54,575 bases of DNA from Flavobacteriaceae bacterium (lineage in GTDB: Bacteria; Bacteroidota; Bacteroidia; UKL13-3), in contig SHWZ01000012.1 of the NCBI GenBank assembly GCA_009693575.1, positions 1-54,575 of the forward strand, given 5' to 3'. The translations under genes were made by a program, and so were the position numbers. Position 1 is the first letter of the stretch. Every line of letters starts with the position of its first letter. The notes beneath the pieces are model-generated. The model was not told the DNA's origin and did not search any database. It was given only the letters and a program-made list of their open reading frames with translations. Positions 18,945-28,300 of this stretch are shown here, piece by piece.

Positions 18945-20252
18945 ATGAAATACATAACCTTATCCAAAGAACTGTATATCGAGAATCGCAGAAAATTTTG
19001 TGCCAAGATGCAGCCTGGCAGTATAGCTATTATTGTTAGCAATGATGAGTTGAACAAAAATGGAGATGGCCTCCACGATTACAAGCAAAGTAGCGACATG
19101 CTTTGGCTCACCGGCATGGACCAAGAAGATACTTGGCTCATGCTTTTTCCGGATTGCCCTAATCCTGATTTTAGGGAAGTTTTATACATTAAGGAAACCA
19201 GCGAAACCATTGCAATTTGGCATGGCCATAAACACAGCAAAGAGGAGGCAACCGCACTTTCAGGAATTGTGAATGTGGAACTGAACAGCAAATTTGAAGC
19301 GGCTCTTCATCCCGCCATGATTCTGGCACAACATTGTTATCTAAATCTGAATGAAAACGACCGTGCAACAATAGTTAGTGAAAATGCTGACTTACGTTTT
19401 GTCCGTAGGTTGATGACTAAATTTCCCTTACATACCTACCATCGTTCCGCACCGATTTTGCAACGGCTGCGTGCAATAAAACATCCGGAAGAAATGAAGG
19501 CTATCCGCAAGGCGATAGAAATTGTGGGTATGTCCTTTGAGCGAGTAATGAAATTCATAAAACCGGGAGTAATGGAATATGAAGTAGAAGCCGAAACTAT
19601 TCATGAATTTATCAGAAATGGAGCTACCGGAAATTCATTCCAGCCTATAGTTGCTTCAGGTGCCAGTGCCTGTGTGCTGCATTATGTAGAAAATAACCGC
19701 CCACTAAAAGATGGCGACTTGTTGCTGCTCGACCACGGCTGCGAATACGCCAACTATTGCAGTGACCTCACTCGTGTGATGCCCGTGAATGGTAAGTTCA
19801 CAGCTCGGCAAAAAGAAGTTTATGATGCAGTACTTCGTCTGCAACGACAAGCCATGTCCATGTTGAAACCAAATGTCATCATTATGGATTACCATCAGGA
19901 AATGGGTAAGTATATCACCGAAGAATGTATAGCCTTGGGACTCCTGACCAAAGAAGAAGTTCGAGACGAAAACCCCAAATGGCCGGCCTATAAAAAATAC
20001 TGTGTGCATGGCATTTCTCACTTTCTAGGGCTCGATGTACACGATGTAGGTATGCGTTGGGAACCCCTGCAAGCTGGTATGGTGCTAACTTGCGAACCTG
20101 GCATATACATTCAGGAAGAAGGCATTGGCATACGCATAGAAAATGATGTATTAATTACAGCCTCTGGATGTGAAGACCTCATGCAAAACTTTGCCATTGA
20201 AACCGGGCAAATAGAGGAAGTGATGGGGAAAGCGAATTTGGTAGCTAGTTAA
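18945..20252 (+). CDS. pepP: Aminopeptidase P family protein (Xaa-Pro aminopeptidase)
   Basis: This M24 metallopeptidase removes N-terminal residues that precede proline. Length (435 aa) and order fit: an N-terminal creatinase-like domain (~1-170, with YKQSSDMLWLTGMDQEDTWL) and the pita-bread domain. Metal ligands are visible: LLLDHGCEYANYCSDLTR (two Asp, ~262-275), GISHFLGLDVHDVG (His, ~357), TCEPGIYI (Glu, ~383) and RIENDVLI (Glu, ~397). It has no signal peptide and should be cytoplasmic. It has its own promoter. Confidence 0.93.
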   Translation: MKYITLSKELYIENRRKFCAKMQPGSIAIIVSNDELNKNGDGLHDYKQSSDMLWLTGMDQEDTWLMLFPDCPNPDFREVLYIKETSETIAIWHGHKHSKEEATALSGIVNVELNSKFEAALHPAMILAQHCYLNLNENDRATIVSENADLRFVRRLMTKFPLHTYHRSAPILQRLRAIKHPEEMKAIRKAIEIVGMSFERVMKFIKPGVMEYEVEAETIHEFIRNGATGNSFQPIVASGASACVLHYVENNRPLKDGDLLLLDHGCEYANYCSDLTRVMPVNGKFTARQKEVYDAVLRLQRQAMSMLKPNVIIMDYHQEMGKYITEECIALGLLTKEEVRDENPKWPAYKKYCVHGISHFLGLDVHDVGMRWEPLQAGMVLTCEPGIYIQEEGIGIRIENDVLITASGCEDLMQNFAIETGQIEEVMGKANLVAS

Positions 20253-20268
20253 TCCCACGATTGCGGGA
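20253..20268. repeat. Intergenic imperfect inverted repeat after pepP
   Basis: TCCC and GGGA flank ACGATTGC right after the pepP stop. It resembles CCCGCAATCGTGGGA-like intergenic sequences I recall from Bacteroidota genomes, and could act as a weak terminator or be a dispersed-repeat relic. Confidence 0.3.
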
Positions 20269-20414
20269 CAGGTTGTGGCAAAATACATGTCTATTGTGTT
20301 TGTGTTAGATAAATGATTTAAGCCAAGTCACATAGGTTGATTGGCATGTAAAGCATTTTGAAGCTATTAACTTGTAGTATCTTGCACACTAGTCTGTCAA
20401 TTTCAACTTCTCTC

Positions 20415-20422
20415 TATATTTG
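20415..20422 (+). promoter_or_regulatory. TAnnTTTG element 5 nt before the ACMSD-like start
   Basis: TATATTTG ends only 5 nt before ATG 20428, so the predicted mRNA would have almost no leader. Confidence 0.55.
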
Positions 20423-20427
20423 CCAAG

Positions 20428-21450
20428 ATGAAGATAGACATTCACGCACATATATTGCCTAAAACTTGGCCAGATCTGAAACAGAAATACGGCTACAGTG
20501 GTTTCATTCACCTCCACCATCACAAGCCTGGCTCAGCAAGGATGATGGCCGACACTGGGCAGTTTTTCAGAGAGATACAACAAAACTGCTGGGACCCTAA
20601 AAGTATATTGGTGGATATGGATGCACACCGAGTGGACAAAATGGTGCTGTGTACCGTGCCGGTATTGTTCAACTACTGGGCTAAGCCTACTGACACATTA
20701 GACTGGAGCCGTTTTCTGAACGACCATTTGATAGAAGTACAGAACGGATATGACAACCGCTTCATCGGGCTGGGGACATTGCCAATGCAGGATGTGGATC
20801 TGGCAATTCAGGAACTAAGACGCTGCCATGAAATAGGTTTGCCAGGGGTAGAAATAGGATCTCATGTGGAAGACAAAAATCTAGATGACTCTACTTTTTT
20901 CCCTTTGTGGGAGGCTGCTCAGGACTTGGACATGTGTATCTTCGTTCACCCTTGGGATATGATGGGTCAAGCCAAAATGCCGAACTATTTCTTGCCTTGG
21001 TTGGTTGGTATGCCTGCCGAAACCTCCCTCGCCATCTGCTCTATGATTTTTGGCGGAGTGTTTGACAAATTTCCGAAACTGAAAGTGATGTTTGCCCACG
21101 GTGGTGGGTCTTTCCCCTTTACGGTTGGGCGGGTGAGCCATGGTTGGCATTGCCGCCCTGACCTCTGTAATGTCAACGACATCCGAGATCCGCGTGATTA
21201 TATTGGCAAGTTTTGGATAGATGGCATCACCCATGATGAGGAAGCTTTGAAGTACCTGATAAACATGTTTGGGGCGGATAAAATCGCATTCGGCACTGAC
21301 TACCCATTTCCACTAGGCGATTTAGAGCATGGTAAATTTATTGAGCAGATGCCTGACTTGTCAATAGAAACCAAAGAACAGCTGCTTAGCAAAACAGCCG
21401 TAGATTTTTTAGGCTTGAACATAAAATCTGAGATAGCAAAATCGAGATAA
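20428..21450 (+). CDS. Amidohydrolase family protein, ACMSD-type decarboxylase
   Basis: The 340-aa protein closely matches aminocarboxymuconate-semialdehyde decarboxylase, which diverts the kynurenine or 2-nitrobenzoate pathway away from quinolinate. Zinc ligands are visible: DIHAHILP (His6, His8), FVHPWDMMG (His ~174), and FGTDYPFPLG (Asp ~291); FAHGGGSFPFTVGR is also typical. The N-terminal insertion with RMMADTGQFFREIQQNCWDP is characteristic of ACMSD rather than of other amidohydrolases. No other kynurenine-pathway gene is in the window. Fairly sure of subfamily, less of the in vivo substrate. Confidence 0.87.
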   Translation: MKIDIHAHILPKTWPDLKQKYGYSGFIHLHHHKPGSARMMADTGQFFREIQQNCWDPKSILVDMDAHRVDKMVLCTVPVLFNYWAKPTDTLDWSRFLNDHLIEVQNGYDNRFIGLGTLPMQDVDLAIQELRRCHEIGLPGVEIGSHVEDKNLDDSTFFPLWEAAQDLDMCIFVHPWDMMGQAKMPNYFLPWLVGMPAETSLAICSMIFGGVFDKFPKLKVMFAHGGGSFPFTVGRVSHGWHCRPDLCNVNDIRDPRDYIGKFWIDGITHDEEALKYLINMFGADKIAFGTDYPFPLGDLEHGKFIEQMPDLSIETKEQLLSKTAVDFLGLNIKSEIAKSR

Positions 21451-21751
21451 GCTTAGCTAAAGTATTGCCAACAGGAGCCAAATCCATTCGTATTTCCTCC
21501 GAACAAAAATACACACGGCAATGAAAAGGCAGCAATAGTCGATGGAAGATGAGAATGGCAACAGTGTTGCTTACTCAAGATGCTTCTAGTCGAAGAAGGC
21601 ATTCAGTAATGATTATTTCCAAGAGGTGAAAGTAATGGCAACTTGTGGATGCCAAATTTGCCAAATCTGTGAGTAAATCCAAGCCAATTAAATTCAGATC
21701 GTTAATCGTTGGCAGGCCTTTCTCCCTTAGATTTGTACTGACGACCTGACT
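21451..21751. other. Gene-free stretch of 301 bp
   Basis: Sequence between the ACMSD-like gene and the GNAT gene. Apart from the GNAT promoter at its end I see no ORF, strong hairpin or RNA. Confidence 0.4.
21728..21735 (+). promoter_or_regulatory. TAnnTTTG element upstream of the GNAT gene
   Basis: TAGATTTG lies 16 nt before ATG 21752; a TTG at 21709-21711 has a short 16-nt spacer. Confidence 0.5.
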
Positions 21752-22192
21752 ATGAACTTCTACCTGAAAACTTATGAAGAGCTAACTAAGGCTGAACTTT
21801 ACATCATTCTTCGCTTACGTGCCGAAGTATTTGTTGTTGAGCAACATTGCCCTTTCAACGACCTTGACGGACTTGACGAGTACAGCTACCACATTCAGGC
21901 ATTTGAAGGTGCGAAACTGGTGGGCTACTCACGCATCATTTCTCCAGGAAAATTGTACGAACAGCCCAGCATTGGTAGGGTAGTTGTCGATTTTGAACAT
22001 AGACACACTGGGCATGGCAAGCAGGTGATGCAAGAAGCTGTGAGGCAATGTCAATCCCTTTACCCAAGCTTAGAAATCAAAATAATGGCACAACAATACC
22101 TACAGGGCTTTTATGAGAGTTTTGGTTTCAAGGAAAATGGTGAGCCTTTTCTGGAAGACAATATCTGGCACATTGATATGCTGTTATCGTGA
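21752..22192 (+). CDS. GNAT family N-acetyltransferase, ElaA-like
   Basis: A 146-aa single-domain acetyltransferase. It carries the ElaA signature LRAEVFVVEQHCPFNDLDGLDEYSYH in two parts (~27-52), the acetyl-CoA-binding strand and loop IGRVVVDFEHRHTGHGKQVM (~75-95), and the end motif YLQGFYESFGFKENGEPFLEDNIWH. ElaA-type enzymes transfer acetyl from acetyl-CoA to small amines or peptides; the acceptor is unknown. It stands alone, with its own promoter element. Confidence 0.9.
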   Translation: MNFYLKTYEELTKAELYIILRLRAEVFVVEQHCPFNDLDGLDEYSYHIQAFEGAKLVGYSRIISPGKLYEQPSIGRVVVDFEHRHTGHGKQVMQEAVRQCQSLYPSLEIKIMAQQYLQGFYESFGFKENGEPFLEDNIWHIDMLLS

Positions 22193-22266
22193 AATGTTAA
22201 ATAGCTGTTATTAAAATAGCTATCAATAATCAACGATCAGTATTGAAAGATGCAAATAATCAACGC

Positions 22267-22725
22267 TTACTTCAACACCTCAAAGCTAATGAGGTATCCA
22301 TCTTTCCGCTTTGGAATAGTAATCCAATTGTAAGAACCTGTTGAGTCTGTACAATTCCCACAGTTTGTAACATGTACCTTGTAAATATATTTTTTCTTCA
22401 CCACGCTTTCTATTACCTCACGCGTAAATCCGCTTCTGCAAGTGCCAAATGCTTTCAGACCCAGAACCGTGAACTTATCAAAGTCAACAGTAGGCACTTT
22501 TGTACATGTGCCAGTTATGGTGTCGGTAAACAAGCTATCAAACTGTCCCTGTCGATCTATAATCATGCCTTTGATTGTTGGGCTCACTAACGTGCAAGTG
22601 ACATCACCCAAGGCTTTGTCTACGATGCCCTTATTGTGGTTTTTATCATCGCAGGGGGTTACACACGAGAAAGTGAACGTGGCTGAAAAGCCTATGATAG
22701 TAAAGAAAATTTTGTTGAGTTGCAT
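22267..22725 (-). CDS. Hypothetical lipoprotein, cysteine-rich
   Basis: From ATG 22725 the 152-aa protein has a lipoprotein signal (MQLNKIFFTIIGFSATFTFSC) with the lipid-modified Cys about 20 residues in. The frame is open 13 codons further up, but that extension spoils the signal peptide. The mature part has six more cysteines (TPC, VTC, GTC twice, and NCGNC), which could form three disulfides, and ends in strands (YNWITIPKRKDGYLISFEV). I do not recognise the family. It is probably anchored in the outer membrane or periplasm. A TAnnTTTG element sits 15 nt upstream. Confidence 0.7.
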   Translation of the reverse strand: MQLNKIFFTIIGFSATFTFSCVTPCDDKNHNKGIVDKALGDVTCTLVSPTIKGMIIDRQGQFDSLFTDTITGTCTKVPTVDFDKFTVLGLKAFGTCRSGFTREVIESVVKKKYIYKVHVTNCGNCTDSTGSYNWITIPKRKDGYLISFEVLK

Positions 22726-22740
22726 TGCTAAAAAGGGCTT

Positions 22741-22748
22741 CAAAAATA
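22741..22748 (-). promoter_or_regulatory. TAnnTTTG element upstream of the Cys-rich lipoprotein
   Basis: The minus strand reads TATTTTTG, 15 nt before ATG 22725; this supports the shorter start. Confidence 0.5.
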
Positions 22749-22869
22749 GTAGCAGAAGAGGCAATTTTGGTTGAGGATTTTTGGGAAATGCTGATAGGAG
22801 TGAAATTGGAAGCCGTTGGTGGGAAGTATTGAATTGCCATGTGCTTTAGCTAACGGACTTGAAAATGTA

Positions 22870-22905
22870 GCAAAGAAAAGGCCCGAACGTAAAGTCCAGG
22901 CCCTT
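22870..22905 (-). terminator. Terminator after rplY
   Basis: On the minus strand AAGGGCC and GGCCTT pair (one bulge) around a loop of about a dozen bases, followed by TTTTCTTTG, about 25 nt after the rplY stop. Confidence 0.55.
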
Positions 22906-22928
22906 CCTATCCACCATGAAAAACTTGC

Positions 22929-23525
22929 TTATTTAGAGGCCGCCGCAGGAGCTCCTGCGGCTGTATCTGCCTGTTTCACCGCACGGGTGCTTACTACAGA
23001 CAGAATGGCGTTCACCGGGCTGTCCATAAAGGTCAGGTTTGCAGCACTCAGTTCGCCTACTTTTATTGATTTGGCCATTTCCAACGAATCAATATTCACT
23101 TCAATGAAGTCGGGCATGTCTTTGATAAATCCACGAACCTTCAATTTCTTTATTTTCTTTTCCAATTTGCCACCAGCACGCACACCAGGGCTGTTTCCTA
23201 CCACCTTCACTGGTATTTCCAACACCACAGGCTTGTCTTCGCTAAGGGTCATAAAATCAGCATGAAGGATGCTATCATTCACTGGGTGAAACTGAAGGTC
23301 TTTCAACATAGCCCTGCACACTTGGCCATCAATGCTAAGCTTGGCCGTGTAGGTGTTCGGGGTGTAAACGATGTCTTTGAAATCGGCTGAATAAATGAAG
23401 AAGTGCACTGGCTTAGCTTTGTTGCCATAAAGTACACAAGGTACCTTGCCCTCGGTGCGAAGGAGTTTAGTCGACACCTTTCCAGTCTCGCTACGTTTTT
23501 CTCCGAACATGGCTAATGATTTCAT
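22929..23525 (-). CDS. rplY: 50S ribosomal protein L25 (Ctc/TL5 long form)
   Basis: The 198-aa protein has an N-terminal 5S rRNA-binding L25 domain (GKVSTKLLRTEGKVPCVLYG, then DLQFHPVNDSILHADF near residues 75-90) and a C-terminal TL5/Ctc beta domain (IPVKVVGNSPGVRAGGKLE, ~105-123). It ends in an Ala-rich tail (AAGAPAAASK) common in Bacteroidota. It binds 5S rRNA in the large subunit. A two-box promoter and a terminator-like hairpin bracket the gene, so it is probably monocistronic. No pth gene is adjacent, although that pairing is frequent elsewhere. Confidence 0.95.
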   Translation of the reverse strand: MKSLAMFGEKRSETGKVSTKLLRTEGKVPCVLYGNKAKPVHFFIYSADFKDIVYTPNTYTAKLSIDGQVCRAMLKDLQFHPVNDSILHADFMTLSEDKPVVLEIPVKVVGNSPGVRAGGKLEKKIKKLKVRGFIKDMPDFIEVNIDSLEMAKSIKVGELSAANLTFMDSPVNAILSVVSTRAVKQADTAAGAPAAASK

Positions 23526-23551
23526 TTGAGTATTCCCTATTTTTGGGGGTG

Positions 23552-23559
23552 CAAAAGTA
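23552..23559 (-). promoter_or_regulatory. Two-box promoter of rplY
   Basis: The minus strand has TACTTTTG at 23559-23552, 26 nt before the start, and TTTG at 23581-23578 with an 18-nt spacer. Confidence 0.6.
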
Positions 23560-23711
23560 AGTGCGGGACTTCATTTTCAAAATATTTTTTCAAAAGTTCT
23601 GGAATTAAACGTCAAGCAATGGGTTAAAAATAATGAACCGAAAAACGATAAGGCCAGTTAGCATGTGAAATAGCTGGTCTAAGTAATGCCAACCCATGCT
23701 CGAATTAGGCT

Positions 23712-24923
23712 TTACTGTAAGTCGGTGCTCAACTTGTAGCGGCAAATGCGGTTATTATTCCTGTCAGCTACAAACACCGTCTTGCGGAAATAACATACCC
23801 CCGAAGGTGCATCAAACTCAAACGGCCCGCTGCCTTTGCCGCCGAAGGAAACTAGCTGCTGTTTTTTCTCTGAGGAGTTGGCGGCAGGGTTCACACCTTC
23901 AAAACCTTTTTGGGTGAATTGGTAAAGTTTGTTGCTGTCTGCATCTACAATGAATAGGTAGCCACTGCCATCGGGAGCGGCATAAATATCGGTGGGGTTG
24001 GCAAAACAATAGGGACGATATAGAAAGTTGCTGGCCTTGGTAGTGTCAAAGTTCAGTATCTGCGAATTTTCGCTGTGATAGTTGCCGTTGTCAGGGTCTA
24101 AGATAAACTTTATCCAAAGGGTACGAAACTCAATATCCTTTCTTGGGTCGGCCTGTGTAATCAAAAAATCTTGTGACTCACTCATGCCAAACACCCGCTG
24201 AGGCGGAGCGGCAAAAGTGGCAATGCTACTCAGCCCCAAAACACTTTTCAAGCTGGGGCTGTTCGGATTCAGTCCATTTCCGTACCCAAGGTTTTTACCG
24301 TTCGGGTCAAATTTTAGTACCGTATTGTCGGGGTTGGCAGTTGGGTCTGTATTCTTCGGACCTGTGCGTGCCACCAGCAAAGTATTATCGGCTGTGCAGG
24401 CCAATCCAGTAAATTTCACCTGCTCATCATCAGCCCTGAAGCCTGTTCCTGTGCGGCTTTCATCACAAAACGGATGGATAAGGGTATCTATAATCTGATA
24501 AGAACCAATAGCCGTATTTATTAAGTGAAAAACAGCAGCAACATTTTTACTTTGCCCACCTACTGTTATATCAACCCGGGCAGCTACAAAAGTGTGCAGG
24601 CGTCGGTCTTGTGTCACATCGGTAGCCCCACTAAAAGTGATGGTTTGCTTAATCGCACCAGTCTGGTCAAGGATATTGAGGCCACGGTCGTCAACCACAT
24701 AAATCAGCTCATCGTACCCTGCTAACACATCCACAGGGTGTAGCAGTCCTTTGAAAAAAGGGAGGACTGGTACATAACCAACGCCAGCAGGCACCAGCTT
24801 AGGGTCTATCTTTCCTTGCTTGAAAATGTCGTCAATAGTTGCATCTTTCTTGCTGCCAATGCACGATGGTAGCAGAGCAATGGCCAATGCCAACAGTAAA
24901 AACGTATTTCTTTTGCAAGTCAT
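23712..24923 (-). CDS. NHL/6-bladed beta-propeller lipoprotein
   Basis: Starting at ATG 24923 (a further in-frame ATG lies at 24944), the protein has a lipoprotein signal (RNTFLLLALAIALLPSC) with the lipid-modified Cys near residue 21. The mature ~380 residues look like a six-bladed propeller of the NHL kind: LHPVDVLAGYDELIYVVDDRG near the N-terminus, NPTDIYAAPDGSGYLFIVDA and GPFEFDAPSGVCYFRKTVFV near the C-terminus, ending VADRNNNRICRY. Propellers of this type usually bind proteins, sugars or peptidoglycan; a specific role cannot be given. A TACCTTCG, one base off the promoter consensus, lies just upstream. Confidence 0.8.
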   Translation of the reverse strand: MTCKRNTFLLLALAIALLPSCIGSKKDATIDDIFKQGKIDPKLVPAGVGYVPVLPFFKGLLHPVDVLAGYDELIYVVDDRGLNILDQTGAIKQTITFSGATDVTQDRRLHTFVAARVDITVGGQSKNVAAVFHLINTAIGSYQIIDTLIHPFCDESRTGTGFRADDEQVKFTGLACTADNTLLVARTGPKNTDPTANPDNTVLKFDPNGKNLGYGNGLNPNSPSLKSVLGLSSIATFAAPPQRVFGMSESQDFLITQADPRKDIEFRTLWIKFILDPDNGNYHSENSQILNFDTTKASNFLYRPYCFANPTDIYAAPDGSGYLFIVDADSNKLYQFTQKGFEGVNPAANSSEKKQQLVSFGGKGSGPFEFDAPSGVCYFRKTVFVADRNNNRICRYKLSTDLQ

Positions 24924-25336
24924 AAAACGGGGCGAAGGTAACAAGGATAGATAATTGAAATGTTAAGAAACGATACGCACAATTCGTCCAACTCAATATC
25001 CATGTAACACCTCCTAACCACCTGCTACCTATTTACACTTTGTGCATTTTTAGTTTCTATATATGGCTGGGCTGTTATGTATAGGGGAACGCCATTTCCT
25101 ATACATAAGCCCCTCCTTATGTATCAAATTTTGCATTTTCTATTCATTAGCTTTATTGACTGTAATAATTGGCTCTGCCCTTTGTTTAACGGCTTTGCTA
25201 TCCTTAAGAAGCTGGTATAGGGGTTTATTGTAGAAAAAATTACTAATCCCTATTTTCTCCTTTTCCAAAAAACCTTCATTAACCAATAAATTCAAATACT
25301 TAACCTGCGTTCCCTATTTTGCACCCTCTTTCTGAA
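24924..25336. other. Intergenic region between divergent genes, 413 bp
   Basis: No gene seen. It separates the NHL lipoprotein and lamin-tail protein genes and should hold both promoters. The most visible structure is the inverted repeat at 25069-25112. TATTTTG just before the downstream gene is a near match to the -7 consensus. Confidence 0.5.
25069..25112. repeat. Long inverted repeat with 11-bp perfect core
   Basis: TTATGTATAGG (25075-25085) and CCTATACATAA (25098-25108) are perfectly complementary with a 12-nt loop, extended by GGGC/GCCC across a 2-nt bulge. TTATGTAT occurs a third time at 25117. It could be an operator or transcript-end hairpin. Confidence 0.55.
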
Positions 25337-28300
25337 ATGAAGAAATTTCTATTTATTATTGTTGCTGCACTGTCCCTGAGTGGACAAGCTCAGGTGACTG
25401 AGTCGTTTACCGATGGGAATTTTACATCCAATCCTGTTTGGACTGGCGATGATTCTTTGTTTGTGGTGAATGGAGCAAATCAATTGCAAACAAACGGCAC
25501 GGGTTCAAATATCGCCATACTTTCTTCAGGCCAAAGCTTGCTGATGAACACCGTCTGGGAAGTCTGGGTAAGGTTCAATTTTAGCCCCAGCACCCAGAAT
25601 TTTTGCAGGTTTTATCTTTCCAATGATTCTAGCAAACTGAATGGCAATGGTTACTATGTACAATTGGGCGGAAGCATTGGCAACTCAGATAGCATTTCGC
25701 TTTACAAACAAATTGGAAGCCAGCGGGCAAGAGTAATTGGTGGCCGGCCAAGCACGGTATATCTTTCAAATAGCCTTGTGCGAATAAAAGTAACGAGGGA
25801 TGCAGCCGGTTTATGGCAACTATACAGCGATACAAGCGGAGGAACCAACTATACCTTGGAGGGCAGCGGCAACGACAAGGATTTTACATCGTCTACCTAT
25901 TGTGGAGCCTACTGTAAATATACTAGTAGCAATGCCAAGAATTTCTATTTTGACGATATAGATATTCGTTCAGGCATTGACACCACCAAGCCAAAGCTGA
26001 TTACAGTAGCGGTTATCAGCAACACCCAGCTAGAGCTTGATTTCAGTGAACCAGTGGACACAACCACTGCTGAAAATAGCAATAGTTACTTGGTGAACAA
26101 TGGCATTGGGAAACCTTCTGCTGCCACATTGGCTGCGGGCAATGCCCCAAAAGTGGTACTTGATTTTTCTAACGTTTTCACCTCAGGTGGAGGGTATCAA
26201 CTTTCGGTTTCTGGTGTGCAGGATTTGGCTGCAAATACCATCGTCACAGTCATCCGAAGTTTTACCAATAACTTTGGACTAATCACTCCAATCCTAATTA
26301 ATGAAATAATGGCTGATCCTTCGCCCAAGGTGGGCTTGCCCGATTTTGAATTTGTTGAACTATATAATCCAGGATCAAAACCTGTTGACATTAGTAACTG
26401 GACATTTGGCGATGGAAGTAGCACGGCGACAATTACTAATGGCTTCGGAAATCCCATCATTCCACCCGATAGTTTTATTATACTTTGCAGCCCCACTGCC
26501 CTCAGCCAGTTTTCGGCTTATGGAAATGTTGCGGTGTTGAGTGGTTTCCCCAGCCTGAACAATAGCGGCGATAACTTGACTTTGAAAGACAACTTTGGGC
26601 AGGTGGTGAATACGTTAAACTATAGCGACCAATGGTATAGCAGCAGTACCAAAGTGCAAGGCGGTTGGAGTCTGGAGATGATAAATCCGGGAAGTAACTG
26701 TGGTGGCAAAGCTAACTGGAAAGCATCAATCGATGCTGACGGGGGCACCCCAGGCACCCGCAACTCAGTATATACCCAAATCGGTGACGTGACTGCTCCA
26801 AAAATTCTTTCGTTTTGGTATGAAGATTCAATCACTATTAAATTGGTGACTGATGAACCGCTGAAGGTTAGCAGCCTCAACATTTCAAATGTATCAATAA
26901 ACAATAGTGCTGTAGTTTCAGGCATCATCTGCAATGCAGATTTGGACAGTTTCACCATCACCCTTTCTCAGAGCATGAAGCAGGGCAATGGTTATGGGAT
27001 TAAATTTGCAAACGCAGCAGATTGCGAAGGCAACAAAGACACACTAAGATTTTACATAAATTACCTAGAACTGAAACAGGCAGGACATCTGGATGTTGTG
27101 TTTTCGGAAGTATATTCAATCCCGCAGCCTAATACTCCGTTGCCCAATGTTGAATGGGTGGAGCTGCACAATTTGCTTGCCGATCCTGTGAAGATTGTTG
27201 GTTGGAATTATGCGGATGCAAGCTCTTCTGCAAGCATTCCGCCCACCGTCATTCCGCCCAATGGCTTTGTGATTCTGTGCCATAAAACCTTTGCACCGCA
27301 GATGCAGCCTTACGGACAAGTGGTAGGGCTTCCGTCTTTCCCTTCGCTCAACAACGATGTCGATCAACTTTATATCTTCAACGAAAAGGGGCAAGCTATT
27401 CATTCCTTGAGATATAGTGTAGATTGGTATGCTAGTTCTTTCAAAAAGAACGGCGGCTGGAGCTTGGAACTAATAGATGCAGGAAACCCCTGCAGCGGAA
27501 CTGGAAACTGGAAAGCATGTGTGGATAGCAAAGGCGGAACACCCGGAATGAAAAATTCTATTCAAGCGGCCAACCCTGATCGCAGTCGTCCGGAAGCATT
27601 GCGAGCATATCCAATCGACAACAAATCAATTAAGGTATATTTTTCAGAGGAGGTAGACAGTATTGAGGCTATCAACTCGGCCAATTATAGCCTCACCCAA
27701 CCAAGTGTATCTCCTATTTCGGCTCATTCTGATGGTGGCGATTTATCGGTGTTTGTTCTGGGGTTTGCTGATTCTTTTCAGATAGGTAAAATATATGAAT
27801 TGAATATATTCAACTTGTTTGATTGCAGTGGAAACCCACTAACAAAACTTCCAATTCAATTTGGACTACCTCAGCCGGTAGATACACACGACATTGCCAT
27901 CAATGAACTACTGTTCAACCCTGTGACAGACGGTATTGACTTTATGGAAATCTACAATCGAAGCAGCAAAGTGCTCGACCTTGCTGTAATCCGAATTGCT
28001 AATGTAGATGACCATGGCCAACTGAATAATGTAGTGCCTTTGTCATCATACCTGTTGCTCCCATCTACTTACCTGTGTCTTAGCTCCAACCAAAGAATTG
28101 TGAAAGGTTTTTATACTGCCAAAGACCCTAAAGCATTTCTGGATGTGGAATCATTCCCTTCGTATAATGACGACGAAGGTGCAGCCGTGATTATTGGGCC
28201 TGGTGCTTTTGAAATAGAACGGTTCGCTTTCAGCCAAAACATGCACTATGCCTTGCTCGACAACAAAGATGGCGTTAGTTTGGAAAGGGTTGATTTTAAC

